In this document: positions 45,321 through 55,163 of the stretch, in pieces
Layout: each line of letters opens with the position of its first letter
Position numbering within the stretch: position 1 is the stretch's first letter
Assembly (NCBI GenBank): GCA_958417225.1
Contig: CATZCM010000002.1
Location: 62,001-126,000, forward strand
DNA from: an uncultured Eubacteriales bacterium
GTDB lineage: Bacteria > Bacillota > Clostridia > Oscillospirales > Acutalibacteraceae
DNA length: 64,000 nucleotides
Reading direction: 5' to 3'
Notes under the pieces: model-generated
Seen by the model: the letters and a program-made list of their open reading frames with translations, nothing else
Told to the model about the DNA's origin: nothing
Databases searched by the model: none
Made by a program: the position numbers and the translations under genes

Positions 45321-48300
45321 ATGAGAAACAAACATTTTACAAAAAGAGTCATGGCTTTAGGGCTAAGCACACTATGTATAGGAAATTCACTATCAGATCT
45401 TTTCACAGCTAGAGCTATACTAACCCGCGAAGCACTGCTTAGTGTACAGGAGGCAATGGAAAAGTGCCAAGTAGAAACTGCCCCCAAATCAAGCTCCCAG
45501 GATGAATCTTTACAAACTAAAGTAAATAAAAACAAGGATAAAGTAAAAACTGCATCAAGTGAAATTCAGAACATAAATAGCGATAATATAGACTGGGGAT
45601 ACCTCAAACAGCTTGATTTAGCAAAAGGCGCTGTTCTTGAAAGAACGGGTGTTCTCCATGATATTCGCTTTTTTAATGGATTTATAAAGGAGATAACTGT
45701 TAATGATGATATACGCCAATTTAAGAACGATATCGGAGTAGGATTAGCTGAAGTAATGACTGCTTTATTTCCATCACCAACTGGGGATCTTGCTGTCGGT
45801 AACAACATTGATATGTCCCCCGAACTCATGGCAAAAATATTTGGATTTTTATATATGCTACGTGAAAGACAAATTTGTTTACCGCCTGATATAAATGCAA
45901 AAATAACTGGCCTTATGACACTTGCAAAAAAACACAACAGAACAAAAGAAAACGTACTACTTCAAGTAAAAAACTTAAGTGATGCCAAGGATGTACTTGA
46001 AAAAAAGCTTGCGGAGTTAAAAGAACTTGAAAAAGATGTACCAATTGAATCTGCAGAAGGTACAGAACAAAAGAGTGAAAAGGAACTAAAAAAGATCCAA
46101 CGCGCTAAAGAAAAAGCTAAGCAAAAAAGAGAAAGCCGGTTGGCAAATATACCAGAAATCCAAACTGCACTTAGTGACATAGATGCATACATAAAAATAG
46201 AAGATTTACTGAATACAAAAGCAGGAGCCAAAAATGTAGTAAGACCAGAAAAAAGAAATACATTTCTAAAATTGCTATACGATTTATCTGTAACAATAAA
46301 TGATCAGGAAGGAACTGAGGCAACCGCCTCAAACGATCGCCCCCTAAAACAATATACTGCAGAAAGCATATTACTAGGGTACTTTGTGAAAAAATTCGAC
46401 ACAAAAGAGGAAGTAAGCGAATTCTATCATGCACTGCCAGAACAAATAAAGCTTTCAGAAAATAAAACATCTGAGGCAACGAAGAAGGATGTACTCTCGG
46501 AAGTAAAAAAATTACATGATATGTTGGAAAAGGCTATGCCCAAAAGCAATATACCGTATTATAGTAAACCTCTTTCGAACGGAAGTGCTATACAAACTAT
46601 AGTAGAAGGTGATACATGTTATTTTGACAAAGCAAAAAAATTTGCAGATTGCGTGGACACCTCCATTCGCCATCTAGTAAACCTCATGACATACAATGCT
46701 AATGATGAAAAATTCCACCTACCTGGATCTACATGTGATATAACAAATCAAGATCTCGATGAACTTTTAACCGCATATAATCAAAGGAATAAGATTAAAC
46801 ACAAATCTGTAAAAGAAAGACTTCACATGTACTATTTGTATCAAAGCCAACAGACTGCAAACAATGGAGATGAACTAACACGAAGTCTATGGAATCACGT
46901 CATAAGCAACATTTCATCAAAAAACGAAGGAATGTACGATGTTGTATACATGAAGGAAAAAAATGAATTAAGTTCTGGTCTTGTAAACGTATTAAAAATG
47001 TACTATAACTTAGTTTATGCACTTCGAGACGGACAAGACTGTGAAGAGGCTAAGAACGCAATTGACAAAGTTATCACATTAATTAACTCTGTCACTGACG
47101 ACACTTCTAAAATCAATCAAGAAGAGCTAAAAAATATACTTAGCAATGCTTTTAAAGAAACTCTCAAACTTTTTAATGATAAATATGATTTGAACATTTA
47201 TGTAAAAGATGCTCAAATACAGAAAAAATCCAACTACAGAAACCCAGTAAAAAATTCCTGGATGGATGTTTTTGGTACAGTGTGTGTAACTGTACACGAA
47301 AATAATAATGATTTATTTAACTTTGAAATTGAACAAAAAACTGGCCATGGTGCAATATTATGCAATATTCAGGATGAAATTACACTTAACGAAGAGGAAA
47401 AACATTTACTTGAAAATGAATATGCAGCACTTCTATATGACTATTCAAATCAACCTACGTGTCTCAATTCTATCTCGTGCACAATGTATCACAAATCTGC
47501 CACCGAATTCATTTCTAGAAGTCAATCGTTAATCAAGTACAACGAAACAATAGGACGATGGATATATGAAAAAAATTTGCTTATGCTATCCGAAAATATA
47601 AATGCTATGTCTCTCGACGAGGTAGATAATATTAATCTAACAGTAAATAACAAAAATCAGGACAAAAAAATGCCTTTAAGTGAATGGACAGTTAAAGCAA
47701 TATTTAATAATCTAATTGATTGCCTAGTACCATCAAAAATTGTTTTATGGTATGTATTAAATGTCTTTTCAAAACCTGAGTCACGTATAAGATGTGAAAA
47801 TTTTGAAAATTCACATAAAAACTCTATGGAAAAATACAAAAAACTCCTTGAAATCTTAAAAAAGAAAGAACTTAACATATCCGACATAGACATATTAAAA
47901 ACATTTAGTTATAGTGAAATTCAGGCAAACAGCCCATATGGATGTATTATCGATCGTATAATAAACTCAAATAATGAAGTTATTGAAAAATTTGCTGATC
48001 ATCTTGACCAATCTATGCTTCTTAAATTGGAAAATAGTTTAGCTAATGCTAATCGTTGGGATATAATTGAAAAATTACTATCAAAATATGACGCTAATCC
48101 TAGATTTGCTATAACCCTAGTGCAACATAAAAAATTTGATTTGTTACTTAAATTTAAGAATAAATTCGATCTTCATGCTAGAAATTATATAGAAGAAAGG
48201 TATATGTATATCGATGAATATTTAAAAAGAATAATAAAAGATCCAGAACTCAAGAAAAAACTTTTCCCAAACTTAACAGAGCTAACTTCAAAAAAGGAAA

Positions 48301-49184
48301 AAATCACATTAGATGGTTTAGAATATGTTAGTAAAAATGAATTCATGCGCTGTGATGAATTGATCAATAAATGTACTGTTGACTTAACCGATACGGATTT
48401 TATAACGCTGATTAATAAATTGCAATTATTAGACCATGAAAAAGAATATTTACTAAGGATAATTTTAACACACAATCAAGTAAATAAAGCTAAACTTCTT
48501 TTGAATAGTATGTCACGTACAAATGGTGGTTGTTTTTTAGATGAAATTATTAATTTAGGTGATAAAGATTTAATTAGATCTTATATTGAAAAACTTAATG
48601 ATTATTGCCTAATATCTACTCAAAGTATAGACGCTCTATTCAAATTAGGGGATAAAGACTTAATTAAAATATGGGCAAAAGTAGTAAAAAATTCTTCTAT
48701 ATCATGTTTGGGTGCATCTATTTTTGATTACGTTTTAAATGTAGTGCATAATAAGGAAATTGCAGAGTTCATCAACCCTATGGGAAAAGTCTTTAAAAAA
48801 ATAATGGATGAAAAAAAACTTGACAGTATTCCTGTATACGACGACATAAATAAATATTTTGAAAGCCATGAAGGTTTTTCAATAGCTTTTTTAGCAGTTC
48901 TACATTTAAACGATCATGATTTCAAATTGTTTTTAGAAAAAATGCTCCCAATAGAAAAAATACGTGGTAAAAACCTACTCAATCAAACTATACGTAATGA
49001 ATATAATTTAGTAACATGTGCCCTTGCATACTCTCATTCAAAATTTCTTATTCTATTAGATCACGCAAAGGAAGAAATCAATAAAGATCACTTTATTATT
49101 GAAGGTCAAAATCTATTGAACCATCCTGGACCCCTTTCTGAAGAAGTAAAGAAAAAGCTTTACGAAATAGGACTTTTAGATTAA
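45321..49184 (+). CDS. Giant secreted paralogue 3 (1287 aa), function unknown
   Basis: Same layout as paralogue 2: Sec signal (VMALGLSTLCIGNS, ...TARA|I), conserved N-terminal two thirds, divergent helical C-terminal third ending with IPVYDDINKYFESHEG and EKIRGKNLLNQ. From about 46060 to 47460 the DNA is nearly identical to paralogue 4, with a perfect match of roughly 390 bp around 46696-47090. It stands behind the GTGAC-type promoter and AAGGAGAAAAG. Codon use is very AT-rich. Confidence 0.75.
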   Translation: MRNKHFTKRVMALGLSTLCIGNSLSDLFTARAILTREALLSVQEAMEKCQVETAPKSSSQDESLQTKVNKNKDKVKTASSEIQNINSDNIDWGYLKQLDLAKGAVLERTGVLHDIRFFNGFIKEITVNDDIRQFKNDIGVGLAEVMTALFPSPTGDLAVGNNIDMSPELMAKIFGFLYMLRERQICLPPDINAKITGLMTLAKKHNRTKENVLLQVKNLSDAKDVLEKKLAELKELEKDVPIESAEGTEQKSEKELKKIQRAKEKAKQKRESRLANIPEIQTALSDIDAYIKIEDLLNTKAGAKNVVRPEKRNTFLKLLYDLSVTINDQEGTEATASNDRPLKQYTAESILLGYFVKKFDTKEEVSEFYHALPEQIKLSENKTSEATKKDVLSEVKKLHDMLEKAMPKSNIPYYSKPLSNGSAIQTIVEGDTCYFDKAKKFADCVDTSIRHLVNLMTYNANDEKFHLPGSTCDITNQDLDELLTAYNQRNKIKHKSVKERLHMYYLYQSQQTANNGDELTRSLWNHVISNISSKNEGMYDVVYMKEKNELSSGLVNVLKMYYNLVYALRDGQDCEEAKNAIDKVITLINSVTDDTSKINQEELKNILSNAFKETLKLFNDKYDLNIYVKDAQIQKKSNYRNPVKNSWMDVFGTVCVTVHENNNDLFNFEIEQKTGHGAILCNIQDEITLNEEEKHLLENEYAALLYDYSNQPTCLNSISCTMYHKSATEFISRSQSLIKYNETIGRWIYEKNLLMLSENINAMSLDEVDNINLTVNNKNQDKKMPLSEWTVKAIFNNLIDCLVPSKIVLWYVLNVFSKPESRIRCENFENSHKNSMEKYKKLLEILKKKELNISDIDILKTFSYSEIQANSPYGCIIDRIINSNNEVIEKFADHLDQSMLLKLENSLANANRWDIIEKLLSKYDANPRFAITLVQHKKFDLLLKFKNKFDLHARNYIEERYMYIDEYLKRIIKDPELKKKLFPNLTELTSKKEKITLDGLEYVSKNEFMRCDELINKCTVDLTDTDFITLINKLQLLDHEKEYLLRIILTHNQVNKAKLLLNSMSRTNGGCFLDEIINLGDKDLIRSYIEKLNDYCLISTQSIDALFKLGDKDLIKIWAKVVKNSSISCLGASIFDYVLNVVHNKEIAEFINPMGKVFKKIMDEKKLDSIPVYDDINKYFESHEGFSIAFLAVLHLNDHDFKLFLEKMLPIEKIRGKNLLNQTIRNEYNLVTCALAYSHSKFLILLDHAKEEINKDHFIIEGQNLLNHPGPLSEEVKKKLYEIGLLD

Positions 49185-49229
49185 TGAATTTATATTTTAA
49201 AATTTGGTTTATTTAAGCAATATATAAAG

Positions 49230-49274
49230 AATGTATCATTTTCGCCTTCATAAGCGAAAATGGTATATTTTTTT
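49230..49274 (+). terminator. Terminator between giant paralogues 3 and 4
   Basis: Stem ATGTATCATTTTCGC / GCGAAAATGGTATAT followed by TTTTTTTC. Similar fold to the 45184 terminator but with compensating changes. Confidence 0.8.
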
Positions 49275-49278
49275 CAAA

Positions 49279-49332
49279 GTGACGTTTTTGTTATTTTAAA
49301 GTCACTGAAATGTCACCCTGATTTAGTATAAT
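49279..49332 (+). promoter_or_regulatory. Promoter with GTGAC/GTCAC sites, copy 2
   Basis: GTGAC at 49279, GTCAC at 49301 and 49312, TATAAT at 49327-49332. Identical to the block at 45234-45287. Confidence 0.6.
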
Positions 49333-49365
49333 AAAATTACAAATTTCAAATAAGGAGAAAAGAAA

Positions 49366-52300
49366 ATGAAAAACAAGCACTTTACAAAAGGAGTCGTGGC
49401 TTTAGGATTAAGCACATTATGCATAGGGAATTCACTATCGGACCTTTTTAAAGCTAGAGCCATACTACCTCGTGAAGCACTGCTTAGTGCATACGAAGAA
49501 ATAAAAAAGTACCAAGTCGAAATTGACCCCAAATCAAGCTCCCAGGACAAATCTTTACAAACTGAAGTAGACAAAAACAAGGATAAAGTAAAAACTGCAT
49601 CAAGTGAGATTCAGCATATAAATGGCAGTAACATAGACTGGGGATACCTCAGACATCTTGATTTAGCAATCGGCGCTGTACTTGAAAGAACTGGCGTTCT
49701 CAATGATATTCGTTTTTTTAACGGATTTATAAAGGAAATAACTGTTAATGATAATAATATGCGTCAATTTAAGAACGACAGTGGGATAGGATTAGCGAAT
49801 GTAATGACTGCTCTATTTCCATCACCAACTGGAGAACTTGCTGTCGGTAACAACATTGATATGTCCCCCGAACTTATAGCAAAGATATTTGGATTTTTGC
49901 ATATGCTACGTGAAAGATATACTTGTTTACCACCTGACATAAATGCAAAAATAAATAGTTTTATGAACCTTGCCAAAAAACACAATAGAACAAAAGAAAA
50001 CGTACTACTTCAAGTAAAAAACTTAAGTGACGCCAAGGACGTACTTGAAAAAAAATTAGCAGAGTTAAAAGACCTTGAAAAAGAAATTTCAGTTGAACCT
50101 ACAGAAGATACAGAACAAAAGAGTGAGAAGGAACTAAAAAAGATCCAACGCGCTAAAGAAAAAGCTAAGCAAAAAAAAGAAAGTCGGTTGGCAAATATAC
50201 CAGAAATCCAAACTGCACTTAGTGACATAGATGCATACATAAAAATAGAAGATTTACTGAATACAAAAGCAGGAGCCAAAAATGTAGTAAGACCAGAAAA
50301 AAGAAATACATTTCTAAAATTGCTATACGATTTGTCTGTAACAATAAATGATCAGGAAGGGACTGAGGAAACCGCCTCAAACGATCGCCCCCTAAAGCAA
50401 TATACTGCAGAAAGCATATTACTAGGGTACTTTGTGAAAAAATTCGACACGAAAGAGGAAGTAAGCGAATTCTATCGTGCACTACCAGAACAAATAAAGC
50501 TTTCAGGGAATAAAACATCTGAGGTAACAAAGGAGGATGCACTCTCTGAAGTAAAAAAACTACATGACATGTTAGAAAAGGCCATGCCTAAAAGCAATAT
50601 CCCGTATTATAGTAAACCACTTTCGAACGGAATCGCTCTACAAACTACAGTAGAAGGTGATACATGTTATTTTGACAAAGCAAAAAGGTTTGCAGATTGC
50701 GTAGACACCTCCGTTCGCCATCTAGTAAACCTCATGACATACAATGCTAATGATGAAAAATTCCACCTACCTGGATCTACATGTGATATAACAAATCAAG
50801 ATCTCGATGAACTTTTAACCGCATATAATCAAAGGAATAAGATTAAACACAAATCTGTAAAAGAAAGACTTCACATGTACTATTTGTATCAAAGCCAACA
50901 GACTGCAAACAATGGAGATGAACTAACACGAAGTCTATGGAATCACGTCATAAGCAACATTTCATCAAAAAACGAAGGAATGTACGATGTTGTATACATG
51001 AAGGAAAAAAATGAATTAAGTTCTGGTCTTGTAAACGTATTAAAAATGTACTATAACTTAGTTTATGCACTTCGAGACGGACAAGACTGTGAAGAGGCTA
51101 AGAACGCAATTGACAAAGTTATCACATTAATTAACTCTGCCACTGACGACACTTCTAAAATCAATCAAGAGGAGCTAAAAAATATACTTAGCAATGCTTT
51201 TAAAGAAACTCTTAAACTTTTTAATGATAAATATGATTTAAACATTGATGTAAAAGGTGCTCAAATACAGAAAAAATCCAACTTCAGAAACCCAGCAAAA
51301 AATTCTTGGATGGATGTTTTTGGCACAGTGTGTGTAACTGTACATGAAAATAATAACGATTTATTTAACTTTGAAATTGAACAACAAATAGGCCATGGTG
51401 CAACATTATGCAATATTCAGGATGAAATTACACTTAACGAAGAGGAAAAACATTTACTTGAAAATGAATATGCAGCACTTCTATATGACTATTCAAATCA
51501 ACCTACTTACCTCAAAACTACCCCACACGCAATGTATCATAAATCTGCTACTGGATTCATTTCAAGGATTGATGCATTAAACCAATACTATGAAAAAATA
51601 GGACGCTGGATAGCCGAAAATAACATAATTATGCTATCCGAAGATATAGTAAACATATCTTACAATGACATTGACAACACAAATCTATTAGTAAATTATA
51701 TGAATAAGAAGATACCGTTAGTTGAGTGGACAATTAATTCCGCATTTAGCACCATCGACTACTGGGTACCTCAAAAAATTGTTTTATGGTATGTGCTTAA
51801 CGTACTTTCAAACACCAATATGAAATGTGAAAACTTTGAAAAAATACAAAACAAAACAATTGAAAAATACAAAATATTCCTTGAAATTTTAAAAAAGAAA
51901 GAACTCAGTGTTTCAGATATAGATACATTAAAATCTTTTAATTATAGCGAATTTCAAGTAAACAGCCCATACGGGTGTATGATTGATCGCATGGTAACCT
52001 CAAGCAATGAGGTCGTTGAAAAATGTATTGAAAATTTGGATATATTCCCGGATTCATTTGGAGAGAAACTTGCCCAAACCAATCGCTGGGACATGGTAGA
52101 AAAACTTTTGGAAAAACACGATCTGTTTAATAAAATGGCTATAATTCTAGCTCAACACGAACAATTTGATCTCCTACTTAAATTTAAAGAACATCTGAAT
52201 TTTAACGCTCCAGTGAGTATAAGCAATAATTATATGTCTACATATAATTATTTAGAAAGTCTTATTAAAGACCCTGAACTTAAAAAAAAGCTTTTTCCAA

Positions 52301-53262
52301 ATTTAAATGAGTTGATTTTAAAAGAAGGCAAACTTACCCTAGATGATATGAGTGCAATAACAAAAAATGAATTTATCAATAATAAAGACCTAATCAAAAG
52401 ATGCGCCAAAGACTTAAGTGATGAGGATTTTGCTACTTTAATCAATAGATATAAACTCTCAGACTCTTCAATTGACTATGTATTAACTGTCACTTTGAAA
52501 CTTCAGCAACTAGGTAAAACTCAACTCCTTTTAGATAACACTTCAAATACAAATGGAACTATATTTAAAAATATTATCAACTCCGGTGACAAAAACGTAA
52601 TTAAAACCTATATTGAAAAACTTGATACCCATTACTGCCGTATATCATTTGAAAGCATAGATGCCCTCTTCAAATTAGGAGATAAGGAGTTAATTCAATT
52701 TTGGGCTAAAAAAATTCAAAACTCTTATACAGATATATATGAAAATCAAACACTAATATCAACTTACATTCGAAACGTAATGCATGATGAAAAAATTGCA
52801 GATCTTATCAACCCTATGGGAAAAGTGTTTCAAAAAATAATGGATGAAAAAAAACTTGACAGCATTCCTGTATACGACGACGTAAATAAGTATTTTGAAA
52901 TTCATGAGGGCATTTCAATAGCAATGAATGCTATTAAATATCTAAGCGATGAAGATTTCAAACTTTTTTTAGAGGAAAGACTTCCACTTGAAAAAGTACG
53001 TGGCAAAAATTTATTTAATCAGCCCATTGAACCTAGTGGAGGAAATTTTGTTATGTGGACTTTACTTAGTTCCACTCAAAAAGGTCTTACTATATTAGAT
53101 TATATTCCAAAAGGAGAAATCGATAGAAATTCCTTTACTTGGATGAATGGAAATATACTTGACAATTTCGACTCTTTATATTTTGAATCACATGCTGAGT
53201 ATGACAGCGAAGAAATTAATGCTCTAAAGAAAAAACTTCACCAAATGGGACTTTTAGATTAA
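49366..53262 (+). CDS. Giant secreted paralogue 4 (1298 aa), function unknown
   Basis: Longest member. Signal peptide VVALGLSTLCIGNS with KARA|I. The N-terminal ~700 residues are almost the same as paralogue 3 (FADCVDTSVRHLVNLMTYNA, FEIEQQIGHGA), while the C-terminal ~600 residues differ strongly until the shared IPVYDDVNKYFEIHEG and PLEKVRGKNLFNQ. This conserved-core, variable-end pattern fits diversification of a binding region (inference). It ends convergent with trpB. Confidence 0.75.
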   Translation: MKNKHFTKGVVALGLSTLCIGNSLSDLFKARAILPREALLSAYEEIKKYQVEIDPKSSSQDKSLQTEVDKNKDKVKTASSEIQHINGSNIDWGYLRHLDLAIGAVLERTGVLNDIRFFNGFIKEITVNDNNMRQFKNDSGIGLANVMTALFPSPTGELAVGNNIDMSPELIAKIFGFLHMLRERYTCLPPDINAKINSFMNLAKKHNRTKENVLLQVKNLSDAKDVLEKKLAELKDLEKEISVEPTEDTEQKSEKELKKIQRAKEKAKQKKESRLANIPEIQTALSDIDAYIKIEDLLNTKAGAKNVVRPEKRNTFLKLLYDLSVTINDQEGTEETASNDRPLKQYTAESILLGYFVKKFDTKEEVSEFYRALPEQIKLSGNKTSEVTKEDALSEVKKLHDMLEKAMPKSNIPYYSKPLSNGIALQTTVEGDTCYFDKAKRFADCVDTSVRHLVNLMTYNANDEKFHLPGSTCDITNQDLDELLTAYNQRNKIKHKSVKERLHMYYLYQSQQTANNGDELTRSLWNHVISNISSKNEGMYDVVYMKEKNELSSGLVNVLKMYYNLVYALRDGQDCEEAKNAIDKVITLINSATDDTSKINQEELKNILSNAFKETLKLFNDKYDLNIDVKGAQIQKKSNFRNPAKNSWMDVFGTVCVTVHENNNDLFNFEIEQQIGHGATLCNIQDEITLNEEEKHLLENEYAALLYDYSNQPTYLKTTPHAMYHKSATGFISRIDALNQYYEKIGRWIAENNIIMLSEDIVNISYNDIDNTNLLVNYMNKKIPLVEWTINSAFSTIDYWVPQKIVLWYVLNVLSNTNMKCENFEKIQNKTIEKYKIFLEILKKKELSVSDIDTLKSFNYSEFQVNSPYGCMIDRMVTSSNEVVEKCIENLDIFPDSFGEKLAQTNRWDMVEKLLEKHDLFNKMAIILAQHEQFDLLLKFKEHLNFNAPVSISNNYMSTYNYLESLIKDPELKKKLFPNLNELILKEGKLTLDDMSAITKNEFINNKDLIKRCAKDLSDEDFATLINRYKLSDSSIDYVLTVTLKLQQLGKTQLLLDNTSNTNGTIFKNIINSGDKNVIKTYIEKLDTHYCRISFESIDALFKLGDKELIQFWAKKIQNSYTDIYENQTLISTYIRNVMHDEKIADLINPMGKVFQKIMDEKKLDSIPVYDDVNKYFEIHEGISIAMNAIKYLSDEDFKLFLEERLPLEKVRGKNLFNQPIEPSGGNFVMWTLLSSTQKGLTILDYIPKGEIDRNSFTWMNGNILDNFDSLYFESHAEYDSEEINALKKKLHQMGLLD

Positions 53263-53305
53263 AATATTAAATCAAAATATCAACAACAATTTTGACATCA
53301 ACTAA

Positions 53306-53346
53306 GTAAAAACACAGTGTAACATTTCGTTTTGGCTACACTGTGT
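53306..53346 (-). terminator. Terminator of trpB
   Basis: Perfect stem ACACAGTGTA / TACACTGTGT; on the minus strand it is followed by TTTTTAC, just after the trpB stop. On the plus strand it may also stop paralogue 4, with a weaker tail. Confidence 0.75.
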
Positions 53347-53355
53347 CTCTATATA

Positions 53356-54573
53356 TTATCTAATACCATACTTTTCAATAATGTAATCCATGTCTTTATC
53401 TCCTCTACCTGATAGATTAATAAGAATAGACCCTTTTCCCATCGTCTTTGCGAGTTTCATCCCATAAGCCACAGCATGTGAACTTTCAATTGCTGGAATA
53501 ATACCTTCCATCCGCGATAACTCAAAAAAAGCATTAATAGTTTCCTCATCACTTACCACATCGTATTTAACTCTACCGATATCATGCAAAAAGGCATGTT
53601 CAGGTCCACACGATGGATAATCCAACCCACTCGCTACAGAATATACAGGTGCAGGTTTCCCAAACTCATCCTTTAACATAATACTGTTAAATCCATGCAT
53701 TATACCCTCTTCACCATAAGTAAGGCTAGCTGCATGGTCGCCCATTTTGATTCCTCTACCAAGAGGTTCCACACCGTAAATTTCCACAAGGTCATTGAGA
53801 AATCCAGAAAATAACCCTATTGCATTTGATCCACCTCCCACGCAAGCAACAACTGCATCAGGAAGTTCTCCTGTCATTTCAATAAACTGCTCCCTCGCTT
53901 CAATTCCAACAACACTTTGAAAGTCACGGACCATCATCGGAAACGGATGAGGTCCAACTACAGAACCAATACAATAAATTGCATCTTTGTACTCCTCGCA
54001 GTATGCCATAAAAGCAGCATCCACCGCTTCCTTCAAGGTTGCAAGACCGTCTGTCACTTCAATAACCCTCGCTCCAAGAATTTTCATTCTAGCAACATTG
54101 GGAGCCTGTTTCTTAATATCAACTGATCCCATGTAAATGTCGCACTTTAATCCAAAATATGCCGCAGCAGTAGCAAGCGCTACTCCATGCTGCCCCGCAC
54201 CGGTTTCCGCGATAACCTTCTTTTTGCCCATGTACTTAGCAAGCAATGCCTCTCCCATACAATGATTAAGTTTATGTGCTCCCGTATGATTCAAATCCTC
54301 TCGTTTTACATAAAGTTGTACATTACCTATTTTTTCGGACAGCCTTTCTAAATATGAAATCGGTGTAGGTCTACCCTGAAATTCCTTGCGAATACGACGT
54401 AATTCACTGACAAAATTTGAAGATTTACAAATTGTTTGATACGCTTGATTTATTTCGTCCATTGCAATCTTTAGTTCTTGGGGAATGTACGATCCTCCGT
54501 ACTTACCAAAATAGCCATTTTCATCAGGATAGTTTTTAAAATAATTATTGAATTCAATACCACTAAATTTCAT
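53356..54573 (-). CDS. trpB: Tryptophan synthase beta chain
   Basis: 405 aa. PLP enzyme that joins indole (or, with TrpA, indole-glycerol phosphate) to L-serine to make tryptophan. PLP lysine lies in HTGAHKLNHCMGEALLA; other marks are ETGAGQHGVA, GRPTPI, CVGGGSNAIG and NLSGRGDKD. HKLNH replaces the usual HKINN. I choose the ATG at 54573 (MKFSGIEFNN), 8 nt behind GGAGG at 54582-54586; TTG 54588 lies ahead of that site. No trpA or other trp gene is adjacent, so it may use free indole. Control by a T-box and a Trp-rich leader ORF is described separately. Confidence 0.95.
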   Translation of the reverse strand: MKFSGIEFNNYFKNYPDENGYFGKYGGSYIPQELKIAMDEINQAYQTICKSSNFVSELRRIRKEFQGRPTPISYLERLSEKIGNVQLYVKREDLNHTGAHKLNHCMGEALLAKYMGKKKVIAETGAGQHGVALATAAAYFGLKCDIYMGSVDIKKQAPNVARMKILGARVIEVTDGLATLKEAVDAAFMAYCEEYKDAIYCIGSVVGPHPFPMMVRDFQSVVGIEAREQFIEMTGELPDAVVACVGGGSNAIGLFSGFLNDLVEIYGVEPLGRGIKMGDHAASLTYGEEGIMHGFNSIMLKDEFGKPAPVYSVASGLDYPSCGPEHAFLHDIGRVKYDVVSDEETINAFFELSRMEGIIPAIESSHAVAYGMKLAKTMGKGSILINLSGRGDKDMDYIIEKYGIR

Positions 54574-54597
54574 TTTCATTTCCTCCAAATATATAGT

Positions 54598-54681
54598 TTA
54601 TGTTATTTTTAATTTAGTATATACTCTCGTATCAAATTTTTGTAATCGGCGCACACTGCGCCACCAACGCTTTATCCTCAT
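54598..54681 (-). CDS. trpB leader peptide with tandem Trp codons
   Basis: 27-aa ORF MRIKRWWRSVRRLQKF... on the minus strand, ATG at 54681, GGAGG at 54689-54693 with 7-nt spacing. Codons 6 and 7 are TGG TGG. A perfect hairpin GGCGCA-GTG-TGCGCC (54648-54662) starts in the codon just after them. The TAA at 54598-54600 is 11 nt ahead of the trpB GGAGG, so a ribosome ending there would cover the trpB binding site. This is the arrangement known for the Bacillus rtpLP-rtpA leader (established); its operation here is inference. Confidence 0.65.
   Translation of the reverse strand: MRIKRWWRSVRRLQKFDTRVYTKLKIT
54648..54662 (-). promoter_or_regulatory. Hairpin overlapping the Trp-codon leader
   Basis: Six-bp perfect GC-rich stem GGCGCA / TGCGCC with a 3-nt loop, unusual in this AT-rich stretch, beginning within the second Trp codon. 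Ribosome stalling at the Trp codons would change its folding. Confidence 0.6.
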
Positions 54682-54752
54682 TTTGTTTCCTCCATTCTAA
54701 AAATAAGAAAGACCCCTTTAACTTAAATATTAATGTCAAAGAAGTCTTGATA

Positions 54753-55157
54753 AACAAAACGTCCTCGACAGAAATATACACTCTGTCAAGGACGAATAAA
54801 TACAACACTATTCGCGGTGCCACCTTGATTCACGGACTGATCCGTGCGCTTAGCAGGATACCAACATATCCCCGACAACTAACGTATGCCAACACGTTGC
54901 AGAATACTCTGGGTGGTTAGCCCATTTGACTGCACCCTCAGCGGTCCATTTGACAACTTGTTTCTTACCTGATTCTCAGCATCGCAGGCTCTCTGTAAAG
55001 GCATCATTGCCGTTATCTCCGCTTCAACGGTTTGAAGTATGAATTATTTAATTTTTCAAATAACGTGGGCTTTTTGTTTAAAAAAACAATAAACTTAATG
55101 CAATAGACCATTACACAGTTACTATGTTTTTGTTTCACATCACCCATACTTAAATTA
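54753..55157 (-). promoter_or_regulatory. T-box riboswitch of trpB (Trp-specific, probable)
   Basis: Minus-strand leader of ~400 nt. The conserved T-box AAGGTGGCACCGCGAA is at 54811-54826. Stem I carries AGAGAGCCTGCGATGCTGAGAATCAGG-like sequence, and an AATGATG K-turn-like element precedes it. The terminator is CGTCCTTGACAGA / TCTGTCGAGGACG (54760-54794) followed by TTTTG. TGG triplets at 54946-54948 and 54922-54924 (complement) are candidate Trp specifier codons, which fits the downstream trpB. Uncharged tRNA-Trp would favour read-through. Confidence 0.85.
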
Positions 55158-55163
55158 TTTTAT

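Noticed and set aside
54632..54823. 63-aa reading overlapping the T-box terminator region of trpB
   Set aside because: It begins inside the T-box and lacks a ribosome binding site; the 27-aa ORF in another frame has GGAGG and the paired Trp codons.
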